64,000 bases of DNA. It comes from JACJWR01 sp964547485. Lineage in GTDB: Bacteria; Actinomycetota; Actinomycetes; S36-B12; UBA10799. Positions 16,963-25,275 of the stretch are shown piece by piece. Made by a program: the position numbers and the translations under genes. The DNA lies in assembly GCA_964547485.1 (NCBI GenBank), contig CAZJNU010000004.1, positions 21,821 to 85,820 of the forward strand, written 5' to 3'. Positions within the stretch are counted from its first letter, which is position 1. Every line of letters starts with the position of its first letter. A model generated the notes under the pieces. It had not been told where the DNA came from. It saw only the letters and a list, made by a program, of their open reading frames with translations, and searched no databases.

Positions 16963-18911
16963 CCGAAGTTGCGTGGCGAAGGGTGGGCTGTGTGGGGGTT
17001 GACCTGGGGTTTTGTTGTTGCTGGTGGTTGTTGTGCTGGCTACTTCAGGTGGAGTGGGATGGGTGCGTTGATGAGTTCGAAGGCTTGGCGTTGTTCGGGG
17101 GTGGGGGTGGCGAGTAGTTCGAATTCGGTGCTAGTTCCGGTGATGTGGATGGTGTTGCGGGTCAGGGTGGCGAGGTGTTCGAGGAGGCTGGTGAAGCTGC
17201 GGGCGGGTAGGCCGTGGCGGGTGGTTTTGGTGCCGGCTTTGTGGTCGGCGTCGGGTGATCGTTGCGCGGGTGCGACGGGGTCGGCGGGTTGGGGCCGGTG
17301 TTCGTCGGTGAAGGTGAGGGGTTTCCAGGCGGCTCGTAGGTGCCAGACGAGGTAGGCGGCGAGCATGCAGATGAATACGTGGGCGCGGACTCGGGTTTCG
17401 GTGTAGTGGTGCACGGGGCGTAGGTCGAGGTCGATGGATTTCAGGGATCGGAAGTCGCGTTCGACGTGGGCTAGCGACTTGTAGGTCGCGACGATGTGGT
17501 CGGCGCTGATGGTGGCGGCGGCCATGGTGGTGCGGATCAGGTAGATGCCGTCCAACGCGGCTTCGGTGGTGATGGAGTCCTGATTGTGGGTGAACGTGAA
17601 ACTGGTGTCGGTGATGGTCAGGGTGTAGTGCTTGCCCATTTTGTGTTTGCCGATGATCTTGCCGACGCGGATCCCGATGGTTCCGGCATCGGTGAGACGG
17701 CCTGCGGTGACGGCGTTGGCGATGGTCGTCAGGTGGGCGTCGGTGGCGGCCAGGAGTGCGTGGCGTGTGCGGGCCCGTTCGGTGGCCAGGGCCGGGTTGC
17801 GGCAGGCGATCAACCGTTCCCCGGGGTAGTCGGGGTGGGAGATTTCGGCCAGGTTGGTGTCGTCGAACAGTGACATTTGCAGTGGTCCGTCGTCGGCGGC
17901 GAGGGCTGCGATTTGTGGGGCGCGCAGGGCGGTGACCCACCCGTAGCCGCCGAGTTCTTTGAGGGCGTCGATCCGTGCGGAGGTGATCATTCCTCGGTCT
18001 CCGACCATCACGATGTGGCCGAGGTTGAACGTGTCCTTGATGTGTTCGGTGATAGCGGTGAACGCGCTCGGGTCGGCGGTGTTGCCTGGGAACACTTTCA
18101 CCGCGATCGGGCGACCGACCGGGTCGGTGAGGAGTCCGTATTCGATTTGGGGTAGCCCTTTCTTGCCGTCGCGGGAGTATCCGCGGGCGGCCAGTGGGCA
18201 GCAGCGCCCGGTCATCCACGACGACGACAAGTCGAACAACGCCAATCGGTTCGGGTTCACGGTGTCGTTGAGGTGCCGGGCCGCGAGCCGGGTTTCGATG
18301 CGGTCTTGGCGCCCGGCGAGCCAGTCCATCGCGGCGTACACGCTGTCGGTGGACGCCCCGGTGATGCCCACGTCGTGGGCCAGGGTGGTGTCGGTCCACC
18401 ATCGGGTGGTGGCCAACTTTGACCCGGGTCGGGCGACGCGGGCAACGATCAACGCCATCGCCAGGTCGCGTTTGGGTCCGGCCGGGCCTAGCAGCGCCGG
18501 CAACCCCAGGGCGTGGGCTTGGGCCCATATCGCGGCGATGTGTCCGTGCGGGCGTGACCGCACGATTTCCAGGCGATCCTCAGCTGACATCAGCGGGGTT
18601 CCGGACAGGCTGGCGCGGACCGCCGCCACGGCGGTGTCGGGCAGGGCTGACAGGTTCGCCAGCGTCTCGTGTTTGACTTTGCCGTCCTCACGGAACGAGC
18701 GGCGCACCAGATGCGACACATACTCTTTCCCGTTTCGTTTGGCTACGATTCGGGACACATGCATCGCTCCAGAACGCTTAGCCATGAGGAAAACCTATCC
18801 GAAACCACCGCCACAGTCAAGCATATTTACTGGCTACACTATTTGGCGCAAAAGAAGGCGTTTCCGCAGGTCAAATCAGGAATACGGGCCTACTTCGCCA
18901 CGCAACTTCGG
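16963..18911 (-). mobile_element. Complete IS1634-type insertion sequence, 1949 bp
   Basis: The element is bounded by a perfect 19-bp inverted repeat, CCGAAGTTGCGTGGCGAAG at 16963-16981 and its reverse complement at 18893-18911, and by a 6-bp direct repeat TTTAGG (16957-16962 and 18912-18917). It carries one intact transposase. The perfect ends and duplication indicate a recent, possibly still active, insertion. It lies between an L,D-transpeptidase gene with its terminator hairpin and the start of the giant repeat-protein gene. Confidence 0.9.
17040..18785 (-). CDS. IS1634 family (IS4 superfamily) DDE transposase
   Basis: 581 residues, full length for the family. Features include the N-terminal YVSHLVRRSFREDGKVKHET typical of IS1634 transposases, LALFDLSSSWMTG (first catalytic Asp), GHIVMVGDRGMITSARID (second Asp, VGDRG) and YKSLAHVERDFRSLKSIDL (the Y-(2)-R-(3)-E-(6)-K type signature with the catalytic Glu). 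There is no frameshift or stop. It catalyses cut-and-paste or replicative movement of the surrounding element. Confidence 0.93.
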   Translation of the reverse strand: MAKRSGAMHVSRIVAKRNGKEYVSHLVRRSFREDGKVKHETLANLSALPDTAVAAVRASLSGTPLMSAEDRLEIVRSRPHGHIAAIWAQAHALGLPALLGPAGPKRDLAMALIVARVARPGSKLATTRWWTDTTLAHDVGITGASTDSVYAAMDWLAGRQDRIETRLAARHLNDTVNPNRLALFDLSSSWMTGRCCPLAARGYSRDGKKGLPQIEYGLLTDPVGRPIAVKVFPGNTADPSAFTAITEHIKDTFNLGHIVMVGDRGMITSARIDALKELGGYGWVTALRAPQIAALAADDGPLQMSLFDDTNLAEISHPDYPGERLIACRNPALATERARTRHALLAATDAHLTTIANAVTAGRLTDAGTIGIRVGKIIGKHKMGKHYTLTITDTSFTFTHNQDSITTEAALDGIYLIRTTMAAATISADHIVATYKSLAHVERDFRSLKSIDLDLRPVHHYTETRVRAHVFICMLAAYLVWHLRAAWKPLTFTDEHRPQPADPVAPAQRSPDADHKAGTKTTRHGLPARSFTSLLEHLATLTRNTIHITGTSTEFELLATPTPEQRQAFELINAPIPLHLK

Positions 18912-18917
18912 TTTAGG
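18912..18917. repeat. Target-site duplication, right copy (TTTAGG)
   Basis: Matches the left copy at 16957-16962 and directly follows the right inverted repeat of the IS. Confidence 0.8.
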
Positions 18918-18959
18918 TGACCCTAACGCACGGAGCGTGACTTCGGCAAGGCCTCGGAG

Positions 18960-19008
18960 CGAAACCCCCGACGACAGTCACGGAGTGTGACTGTCGTCGG
19001 GGGTTTCG
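18960..19008. terminator. Strong 21-bp hairpin terminator after the L,D-transpeptidase gene
   Basis: Arms 18960-18980 and 18988-19008 are exact reverse complements over 21 bp (CGAAACCCCCGACGACAGTC plus A), with a 7-nt loop CGGAGTG. It starts about 30 bp beyond the stop of the minus-strand L,D-transpeptidase. There is no long T run, which is common in actinobacterial terminators. Confidence 0.8.
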
Positions 19009-19037
19009 CTGTGCGAAGGCAGGTGCCCGCTGCGAGA

Positions 19038-20300
19038 TCAGGCCTTCTGAACGGGCGCCTCAGCAGTGGGACCGACCTGCTGGGCTCCGGTGGCGGAGCC
19101 CTTCAGCCACTGTGGCCACGGCTCGTTCCAGACGGTGATGCCGTTACCGAGGTCGGTCTCGCGACCGGTGTTGGACACGACAACCACGTCGCCGGGGGTG
19201 ATCTGGTCCCAGAGCCAGGATGCGTCACCGGTTGACATGCCGATGCAGCCATGGCTGGCGTTGGTGCTCCCCTGAGCCCAGGTCGACCACGGAGCGGCGT
19301 GGATGAACTCACCCGAATCCGTCAGCCGCATCGCGTAGTCGACCTCGAGCCGGTAGTACTCCGAAGAACTCGTGGAGGTACCGGTGGTCGCCGCATCCAT
19401 GATCACGGTGCCTTCTTTGGCCGAGATCACCTTGACCCCGGAGCGGGTCTCGAAGCCAGGCTTACCCATCGTGATGGGAATGGTCTGAATTACCTGCCCA
19501 TCCTTCTTCACGACCATCTCTTTGGTGTTGTCGTCGACGTCCATGATGACGGAACTGCCAACCTTGAAGTTGATCGAGGTGTCGGCGTTACCCCAGGTCT
19601 CCGGGTTCGCCTGAACACCGTAGAGGTCGGCCTTGAAGGCCACGTCGGTGTTGGCCGGCCAGTAGCCCTTCGGTCGGAAAGTGACGGTATCGCCACCCTC
19701 ATTCCAGGACCACGCACCCACTACGGGTTTGCTCGACTTGACGTGCAGAAGCTTTTCGACCTCAGCGCGGTTGGCCACCTGGGTGTCGAACTCCACCGCG
19801 ATCGGCATCCCGACCCCGTAGGTCTGGCCGTCCTCCACGCTCGCCTTCGTGACGCCAAAGGTCGCCGCGGGCGTCATGGTCTTGACGGCGTTCTTCGTCT
19901 GCGTCGTGCGGCCGTCGGAATCGACTGCCGTCGCCTGTACTTGGTAGGTGCTATCAAAGGCGAGCTCGGCACCGGGCAGCGTCGACCACTTCTTGCCGTC
20001 GTCGGACATCGTCCCGGCCACGGCACCGCCGGAGCCGGTGACAACGACGTCGACGAGACGCCCCTTGTTCGAGGTGATCACAACGGGGTCGTTGACCTTG
20101 GCCGGGGCGCCACCTGGGGCCGGTGAGATGGCGATGGTGGCGTCACTAGTTCCAGTCCCGGCCCCCGCATTCGCGGTCAGCATCGGACCACAGCCAGCGA
20201 CCAGCACACCCGCGCTCAGGCTGCCCACGACCGCGGCAATGACGCGTTTGTTCCGCCGTGCCGGGGTGCGCGCCGAAGTCCGACTCTGTTCGGTAACCAC
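19038..20300 (-). CDS. L,D-transpeptidase lipoprotein (YkuD) with Ig-like domains
   Basis: About 420 residues. The N-terminus has a lipoprotein signal ending in VLVAGC. Two Ig-like domains (about residues 50-250, as in mycobacterial LdtMt2) precede the YkuD catalytic domain. The active-site motif reads NASHGCIGMSTGDASWLW, with the nucleophilic Cys in SHGC. It would form 3-3 cross-links in peptidoglycan on the outer face of the membrane. The GTG at 20300 is chosen because TAGGAG lies 8 nt upstream; an ATG at 20336 is in frame but lacks this. A possible Crp-like palindrome lies at 20439-20454 and a strong terminator follows at 18960-19008. Confidence 0.92.
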   Translation of the reverse strand: MVTEQSRTSARTPARRNKRVIAAVVGSLSAGVLVAGCGPMLTANAGAGTGTSDATIAISPAPGGAPAKVNDPVVITSNKGRLVDVVVTGSGGAVAGTMSDDGKKWSTLPGAELAFDSTYQVQATAVDSDGRTTQTKNAVKTMTPAATFGVTKASVEDGQTYGVGMPIAVEFDTQVANRAEVEKLLHVKSSKPVVGAWSWNEGGDTVTFRPKGYWPANTDVAFKADLYGVQANPETWGNADTSINFKVGSSVIMDVDDNTKEMVVKKDGQVIQTIPITMGKPGFETRSGVKVISAKEGTVIMDAATTGTSTSSSEYYRLEVDYAMRLTDSGEFIHAAPWSTWAQGSTNASHGCIGMSTGDASWLWDQITPGDVVVVSNTGRETDLGNGITVWNEPWPQWLKGSATGAQQVGPTAEAPVQKA

Positions 20301-20438
20301 TGATGCAACTCCTACTCGTATTGGGAGCGGAGACATCGCGTAAACCAGATCAGGTACGAGTACTCCCTGGGGGACTCGTACCGATGGCGTCCACGATGAA
20401 CCGCGGACCAATCATAACCCGAGGAAAGCTCGCTCCCG

Positions 20439-20454
20439 GGTGACGGTTGTCACC
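20439..20454. promoter_or_regulatory. Crp/GlxR-like palindrome
   Basis: GGTGACGGTTGTCACC is a perfect palindrome with arms GGTGAC/GTCACC and fits the actinobacterial Crp/GlxR core GTGA-N6-TCAC. It lies 139 bp upstream of the L,D-transpeptidase start and downstream of ctaF, so it more likely acts on the former. Binding is inferred from the motif only. Confidence 0.45.
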
Positions 20455-20544
20455 TTGATGGGGGCGTGTCGCTCGCAGGTCACGTCCAAGTTGCCGCTGC
20501 GTAGCGATCGGCGCACGGTAAGTGCGCACGACCTCCTCGATCGG

Positions 20545-20940
20545 TCAGTGCGCGTGGTCCCCGCGGTAGTACTCGAACATGAAGCCGACCAGACTCAGCA
20601 TCAGCGCGACCACACCGAGCACCACGATCCAGGCGGCGAAGACCAGACCGAACACCGTGATCGCGGCGCTGGCGGCCAGCGCCAGCGGCCACCAGGAATG
20701 TGGGCTGAAGAAGCCATAGTCCGGATCTGCGTCCTCAATGTTGCCCTCGACGTCATCCTCAGGTTGCAGGCCCACCCGCTTGGCCGTGAACACTAGGTAG
20801 AAACCGACCAGAAAGGCCATGGCCGCGGTGAACCCGAGCGCTGTGGTGCCGGCCCAGTCACTGGACCAGAGGCCGTAGACGATTGTCACGACGCCGTAGA
20901 AGACCATCCCCCAGAGGAAGAGCTTGCCCTCGATCTTCAT
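20545..20940 (-). CDS. ctaF: Cytochrome c oxidase subunit IV, actinobacterial type
   Basis: 131 residues with four predicted membrane helices, beginning MKIEGKLFLWGMVFYGVV and containing DYGFFSPHSWWPLALA, both conserved in actinobacterial CtaF. It is the small subunit of the aa3 oxidase. Its ATG overlaps the ctaD stop by 4 nt, placing it last in a ctaC-ctaD-ctaF operon. Confidence 0.92.
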   Translation of the reverse strand: MKIEGKLFLWGMVFYGVVTIVYGLWSSDWAGTTALGFTAAMAFLVGFYLVFTAKRVGLQPEDDVEGNIEDADPDYGFFSPHSWWPLALAASAAITVFGLVFAAWIVVLGVVALMLSLVGFMFEYYRGDHAH

Positions 20941-22772
20941 GCCTTGTCCGCCTCCGTGTCGTGATCGATCACCGCGGAGTCGTCACCGGTCGACGTCTCC
21001 TTGTCCAGCACAGCAGTGGCCGTCGCCGACGTCCCGGCGGACTTGGACAGGTGCGGCCCGCCGACCAAGTCGTCGAGCTTGTTCTTGCCGACCGGCAGGT
21101 CGGTGTAGGCGTACTCCGGGTGGTGCAGGTCGAAGGCCGGCCGCTCCGAACGGATGGGCGGAAGCGACACGAAGTTGTGCCGAGGCGGCGGGCAACTGGT
21201 GGCCCATTCCAACGAGCCACCCCAACCCCAGGGATCGTCGACCTCCACCTTCGGCGCGTAACGCCAGGTGCGGTAGACGTTCCAGAGGAAGAACAGGGTG
21301 GAGATGCCGAGGATCAGGGCACCGATCGAGGAGACGATGTTGAGCGCCTGGAAGCCCTCGCCCGGCAGATAGTCGGCGTACCGACGGGCCATTCCCTGGG
21401 TGCCCAGCCAGTGCTGCACCAGGAAGGTCGTCTGGAAGCCGATGAACAGCAGCCAGAAGTGCACCTTGCCGATTCGCTCGTCGAGCATCCTGCCGGTCCA
21501 CTTGGGCCACCAGAAGTAGAAACCGGCGAACATCATGAAGACGACGGTGCCGAACACCGTGTAGTGGAAGTGCGCGACCACGAAGTAACTGTCCGACACC
21601 GGGAAGTCCAGCGGCGGCATCGCCAGGATGACGCCGGTCAGACCGCCGAAGAGGAAGGTCACCAGGAACCCGATGGTCCACAGCATCGGGGTCTCAAACG
21701 ACAGGGAGCCCCGCCACATCGTGCCTATCCAGTTGAAGAACTTCACCCCGGTCGGCACCGCAATCAGCATGGTCATCAGCGCGAAGAACGGCAGCAGCAC
21801 GGCGCCGGTGACATACATGTGGTGGGCCCAGACCGCGACCGACAGGCCGGCGATGGCAATCGTGGCGAAGACCAGTCCCTTGTAGCCGAAGATCGGCTTT
21901 CGGCTGAATACTGGGATGATCTCGCTGGCGACGCCGAAGAACGGCAACGCCAGAATATAGACCTCCGGATGGCCGAAGAACCAGAACAGGTGCTGCCACA
22001 GGATCGCGCCGCCATTGGAGGCGTCGAAGACGGTGGTGCCGAACTTGCGGTCCGTCTCCAGCACGATCAGGGTGGCGGCCAGCACCGGGAAGGCGACGAG
22101 CACCAGCACACTAGTGAGCAGCACGGTCCAGCTGAAGATCGACATCCGGAACATGGTCATGCCCGGTGCCCGCATGGTCACGATGGTGGTGATGAAGTTG
22201 ACCGCACTCAAGATCGTGCCGAGGCCACCGAGGGTGAAGCCGAGGATCCACATGTCGGCGCCGGAGCTGGGGGTGTAGATCTCCAGCGACAGCGGCGCGT
22301 AGGCGAACCAGCCAAAGTCCGCGGCACCCGAGGGAGTCAGGAAGCTGGCCATCACGATGATCCCGCCGAACAGGAACAGCCAGTAGCCGAACATATTCAG
22401 CCGCGGGAACGACACATCCGGGGCGCCGATCTGCAGCGGCATGATGACGTTCGAAAAGCCGACGAACAGCGGCGTCGCGAACAGCAACAACATGATCGAG
22501 CCGTGCATCGTGAACATCTGGTTGTACTGGGCGTTGCTGAGGAACTGCAGGCCCGGGTTGGTCAGCTCGGCCCGGATTGCCAGCGCCATCAGGCCGCCGA
22601 CCAGGAAGAAGATGAACGACGTGATCAGGTACAGGTACCCGATGGTCTTATGGTCCGTTGAGGTGATCCACTTGACCACCGTTCGGCCCATGTGTTGCTT
22701 GCGCTGGGCCCGCCGGTCTGGCGGTGTCGGAGGCGTGGTTGACCGCTGCGGTGGGTCGCTGAGGATGGTCAC
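20937..22772 (-). CDS. ctaD: Cytochrome c oxidase subunit I
   Basis: 611 residues and 12 predicted membrane helices. Heme and copper ligands are visible: FTMHGSIMLLLF (heme a His), WFFGHPEVYILALP (CuB His with the His-Tyr cross-link), AHHMYVTG (the two CuB His) and VAHFHYTVFG (heme a3 and heme a His). It is the catalytic, proton-pumping subunit reducing oxygen to water. It overlaps ctaC upstream and ctaF downstream by 4 nt each. The length and C-terminal hydrophilic tail are normal for actinobacteria. Confidence 0.96.
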   Translation of the reverse strand: MTILSDPPQRSTTPPTPPDRRAQRKQHMGRTVVKWITSTDHKTIGYLYLITSFIFFLVGGLMALAIRAELTNPGLQFLSNAQYNQMFTMHGSIMLLLFATPLFVGFSNVIMPLQIGAPDVSFPRLNMFGYWLFLFGGIIVMASFLTPSGAADFGWFAYAPLSLEIYTPSSGADMWILGFTLGGLGTILSAVNFITTIVTMRAPGMTMFRMSIFSWTVLLTSVLVLVAFPVLAATLIVLETDRKFGTTVFDASNGGAILWQHLFWFFGHPEVYILALPFFGVASEIIPVFSRKPIFGYKGLVFATIAIAGLSVAVWAHHMYVTGAVLLPFFALMTMLIAVPTGVKFFNWIGTMWRGSLSFETPMLWTIGFLVTFLFGGLTGVILAMPPLDFPVSDSYFVVAHFHYTVFGTVVFMMFAGFYFWWPKWTGRMLDERIGKVHFWLLFIGFQTTFLVQHWLGTQGMARRYADYLPGEGFQALNIVSSIGALILGISTLFFLWNVYRTWRYAPKVEVDDPWGWGGSLEWATSCPPPRHNFVSLPPIRSERPAFDLHHPEYAYTDLPVGKNKLDDLVGGPHLSKSAGTSATATAVLDKETSTGDDSAVIDHDTEADKA

Positions 22773-23599
22773 GACTGGTCCTTCCCGCCAACGGCTTGGC
22801 CGTTGGTGTTGATCCGATTGGCGTCGAGGACACCTGTCTGGCCCTTGGCCCTCAGTAGTGCCATATGCGCGTCGAACTCGGCCTGCGGCACGACCTTCAC
22901 GTTGAACAGCATCCGGGAGTGGTCAACGCCGCACAATTCCGCGCATTTCCCGGCGAACGTCCCTTCCCGATTGGGCGTTACTTCAAAGCTGTTGATCCGA
23001 CCGGGGACGACATCCATCTTGAACAGGAAGGCCGGCACCCAGAAACTGTGGATAACGTCCGGCGACGCCAGATCGAACTTGACTTTCTCATTCACGGGCA
23101 GGTACATGGTCGGCTGCTGCTCGGGCGTGCCGATGTCGTAGACGCCCTGGTCGATGTAGTTGAACGTCCACGACCACCGGAAGCCGACGACTCCGACGGT
23201 GTTCTTCTGGTCGTTGCTGATCTTTGTCAGTTCGGTCTGGTCCCGGATTGTGAAGAAGAGCAGCGCTCCGACCACCGCGATCGGGGTAATTGTGTAGAGC
23301 ACCTCGAGCGGGATGTTGTAGCGCAACTGGCGAGGCATCCCGTCGCCACGGCGGCGGCGGTAGGCGATGAAGCACCAGATCATCAAACCCCAGGTCAGGG
23401 CGCCAACGGCGAGGGCAGTGATCCAGGTCCCGTTCCAGAGGCTCTGGGTGATGGACGACTCCTTGGTGGCGCCTTCCGGCATTCCACCGCGAGACCAATC
23501 GGCCGCGGTGCAGCCGCTCAGGGCCACCATCGCGGCGACGCTCACTGCTGCCCAGGCACCCGCCTTTCGGCGGCTCCTTGCACGATCGAAGAGTTGCAC
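22769..23599 (-). CDS. ctaC: Cytochrome c oxidase subunit II
   Basis: About 276 residues. The signal ends in a lipobox (VALSGC), so the mature N-terminus is probably lipidated. Two membrane helices follow, then a cupredoxin domain with the CuA site CAELCGVDHSRM plus the upstream His in SPDVIHSFWVP. It accepts electrons from QcrC and passes them to subunit I. The GTG at 23599 is chosen because GGAAGG lies six bases upstream; a TTG start seven codons earlier is less likely. First gene of ctaC-ctaD-ctaF, divergent from the desulfurase-like gene. Confidence 0.95.
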   Translation of the reverse strand: MQLFDRARSRRKAGAWAAVSVAAMVALSGCTAADWSRGGMPEGATKESSITQSLWNGTWITALAVGALTWGLMIWCFIAYRRRRGDGMPRQLRYNIPLEVLYTITPIAVVGALLFFTIRDQTELTKISNDQKNTVGVVGFRWSWTFNYIDQGVYDIGTPEQQPTMYLPVNEKVKFDLASPDVIHSFWVPAFLFKMDVVPGRINSFEVTPNREGTFAGKCAELCGVDHSRMLFNVKVVPQAEFDAHMALLRAKGQTGVLDANRINTNGQAVGGKDQS

Positions 23600-23812
23600 G
23601 TGTCGCCTTCCACTGCTCAATGCCCGGATCGCCAGACCGCGGGCATACCTGTGGTGTCTGCGGGCAGATTAGCGCAGGTTGGCCGTCTGCGAGACCCTGG
23701 GTGGAACGTTGATCGGAAGTGTCGCGTCAATGCCGCCCCTGCTAGGCGTAGAGGGGTGGCCGCGACACCCGGTTTGCCGCGAAATGCCTGGTCCCGGCGC
23801 CCGGCGGGCACA

Positions 23813-24940
23813 ATGGTCTCCGTGACTCGGGTCTACCTTGCGGCGGAGGCCGGTCAGCCCTTGTCGGCCGCGGCACAGCAGGCGCGCTCCGCGGCGGCGG
23901 ATACCTGGGCGGAACCGAGCCTGCTCGCCCACGAGGGTCGCCGATCCGCCACGATCCTGTCCGCAGCTGTCGCATCGCTCGCGTCCTCATTTGGGGTGTC
24001 GACCGACGAAGTCCGGGTGTTCGCCACCCGCGGCGCCGCGATCCGAGCCGCCGCCCTCGGGCTCGGGCGGGGCCCGATGTTGATCAGCCCGGTGGAACGA
24101 CGCTCGGCGCTGGCGTGGGCTGCCGCTCGCCCTGATGGCCTTGCCACCTGCCGGGTGGACCGCGAGGGTGCGATCGAGCTGGCCGATTGGGAGTTGGGCC
24201 TCAGCGGGACCGGTGCCGCCTGGCTGCAGGTCGGCAACCCTGAACTCGGCACCGCTCAGCCGGTGGCGCAGGCTGCGGAGCTCGCGACCTCCGCCGGCGT
24301 GCCGCTGATCGTGGACGCGACCATGGCCGTCGGTCGAATGCCGCTGCCCACCGGCTGGCAGGCGCTGCTCGCCGACTCCCGATCCTGGGCCGGCGGTGAC
24401 GGCAGCTGCGTGCTGATCGTCCGGCGCGGCACACCGTTCTTGAACCTGGACGGCCCACCCGAAGCTGTTCAGACCGGCCCCGATCGATTCCCCGGCGAGC
24501 CCTGTGTCGCCGATGTGGCGGCCGCCGCGATCGGACTGGAGTGGGCTTTGGCGGGACTGGCCGAGCGCTTCGAGCGAGATGTGTCGTTGACGCAACTCAT
24601 TCGTCGTCGGGCGGTCGACTCCGTTCGTGACCTAGTCGTGCACGGGTCCGCTTCGAGCAGGCTGCCGCATGTGGTCGGGATGTCGGTCCTCTATCTCGAT
24701 GCAGAAGCCCTGCTGGCCGAACTCGACCGCCGGGGTATCGCAGTGGCGTCGGGTTCGGCGTGTGCAGCCGGGAATGGCGAACCGAGTCATGTCCTTTCGG
24801 CGACGGGTGGACTCAGCTCGGGCAATGTCCGCGTTTCACTGCCGTTAACGGCCTCCCCTGAGGACGTCGAGCGATTCCTGACCGAACTTCCGTTGGCGGT
24901 TGATTCGGTCAGAATCGCAGGCGGGGTGGCGGACCTGTGA
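23813..24940 (+). CDS. Cysteine-desulfurase-like protein lacking the PLP lysine
   Basis: 375 residues with an aminotransferase class V fold. It keeps the substrate-Cys loop SGSACAAG (Cys317) and the PLP-ring aspartate region LIVDATMAVGRMPL (Asp168). The Schiff-base lysine of the SAHK motif is absent: the aligned segment reads SRSWAGGDGS, with Trp192 where Lys is expected. The translated protein contains no lysine at all. It therefore cannot form the normal internal aldimine and is either a pseudoenzyme, a sulfur carrier using Cys317, or a subunit. It overlaps the TusA-like gene by 4 nt; fused desulfurase-like/TusA proteins are known in actinobacteria. ATG 23813 and GTG 23822 are both possible starts. 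Confidence 0.8.
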   Translation: MVSVTRVYLAAEAGQPLSAAAQQARSAAADTWAEPSLLAHEGRRSATILSAAVASLASSFGVSTDEVRVFATRGAAIRAAALGLGRGPMLISPVERRSALAWAAARPDGLATCRVDREGAIELADWELGLSGTGAAWLQVGNPELGTAQPVAQAAELATSAGVPLIVDATMAVGRMPLPTGWQALLADSRSWAGGDGSCVLIVRRGTPFLNLDGPPEAVQTGPDRFPGEPCVADVAAAAIGLEWALAGLAERFERDVSLTQLIRRRAVDSVRDLVVHGSASSRLPHVVGMSVLYLDAEALLAELDRRGIAVASGSACAAGNGEPSHVLSATGGLSSGNVRVSLPLTASPEDVERFLTELPLAVDSVRIAGGVADL

Positions 24941-25275
24941 CCGAAGCCGATGACCAGGTGCCAGATCCTCCGGTGCCAGATCCTCCGGTGCCAGATCCTC
25001 CGGTGGTGGTGCTCGATGAGCGCGGCCGCACCTGTCCTCATCCGGTGATAGCACTAGGCCGGGCTAGCAAGGCCGCCCCACCGGGCTCCCGGATCGACCT
25101 ACTCGCCGATGATCCGGCGGCAGAATCCGACGTGCCCGCCTGGTGTCGGATGACGGGGGCCGATTTCCTGGGGGCAGAACTTTTGGTAGGGGTCTTAGGG
25201 ACCGGGGTGGGCGCTTCGCCGCGTCGCTATCGCGTCAGGACAAGACGGTCGGTAGCGCCAGCCGCGCGGGCATAG
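24937..25275 (+). CDS. TusA-like sulfurtransferase
   Basis: 112 residues. After a Pro-rich N-terminal linker the TusA core reads LDERGRTCPHPVIALGRA, with the sulfur-carrying Cys in CPHP, then DLLADDPAAESDVPAWCRMTG, the typical helix-strand region ending before the domain's last strands. It probably relays persulfide sulfur. It starts inside the stop of the desulfurase-like gene (GTGA), so they act together. The 3' end overlaps the convergent aat by 41 bp. The linker carries three PDPPV units coded by an exact 15-bp tandem repeat. Confidence 0.82.
   Translation: MTEADDQVPDPPVPDPPVPDPPVVVLDERGRTCPHPVIALGRASKAAPPGSRIDLLADDPAAESDVPAWCRMTGADFLGAELLVGVLGTGVGASPRRYRVRTRRSVAPAARA
24961..25005 (+). 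repeat. Three exact copies of a 15-bp tandem repeat in the tusA-like gene
   Basis: CCAGATCCTCCGGTG occurs three times in a row (24961-24975, 24976-24990, 24991-25005), coding PDPPV each time. The unit is a multiple of three, so copy-number changes would keep the frame and only lengthen the linker. Confidence 0.95.

Noticed and set aside
20883..22661. Long open frame opposite ctaD
   Set aside because: It is a high-GC shadow of ctaD, whose catalytic motifs and overlaps with neighbours are clear; its text is low-complexity (Arg/Gln/Glu-rich) without any domain.
22865..23812. Extension of the desulfurase-like gene to a start at 22865
   Set aside because: The added part is antisense to ctaC and has charged, compositionally odd text; the true start is at 23813 or 23822.
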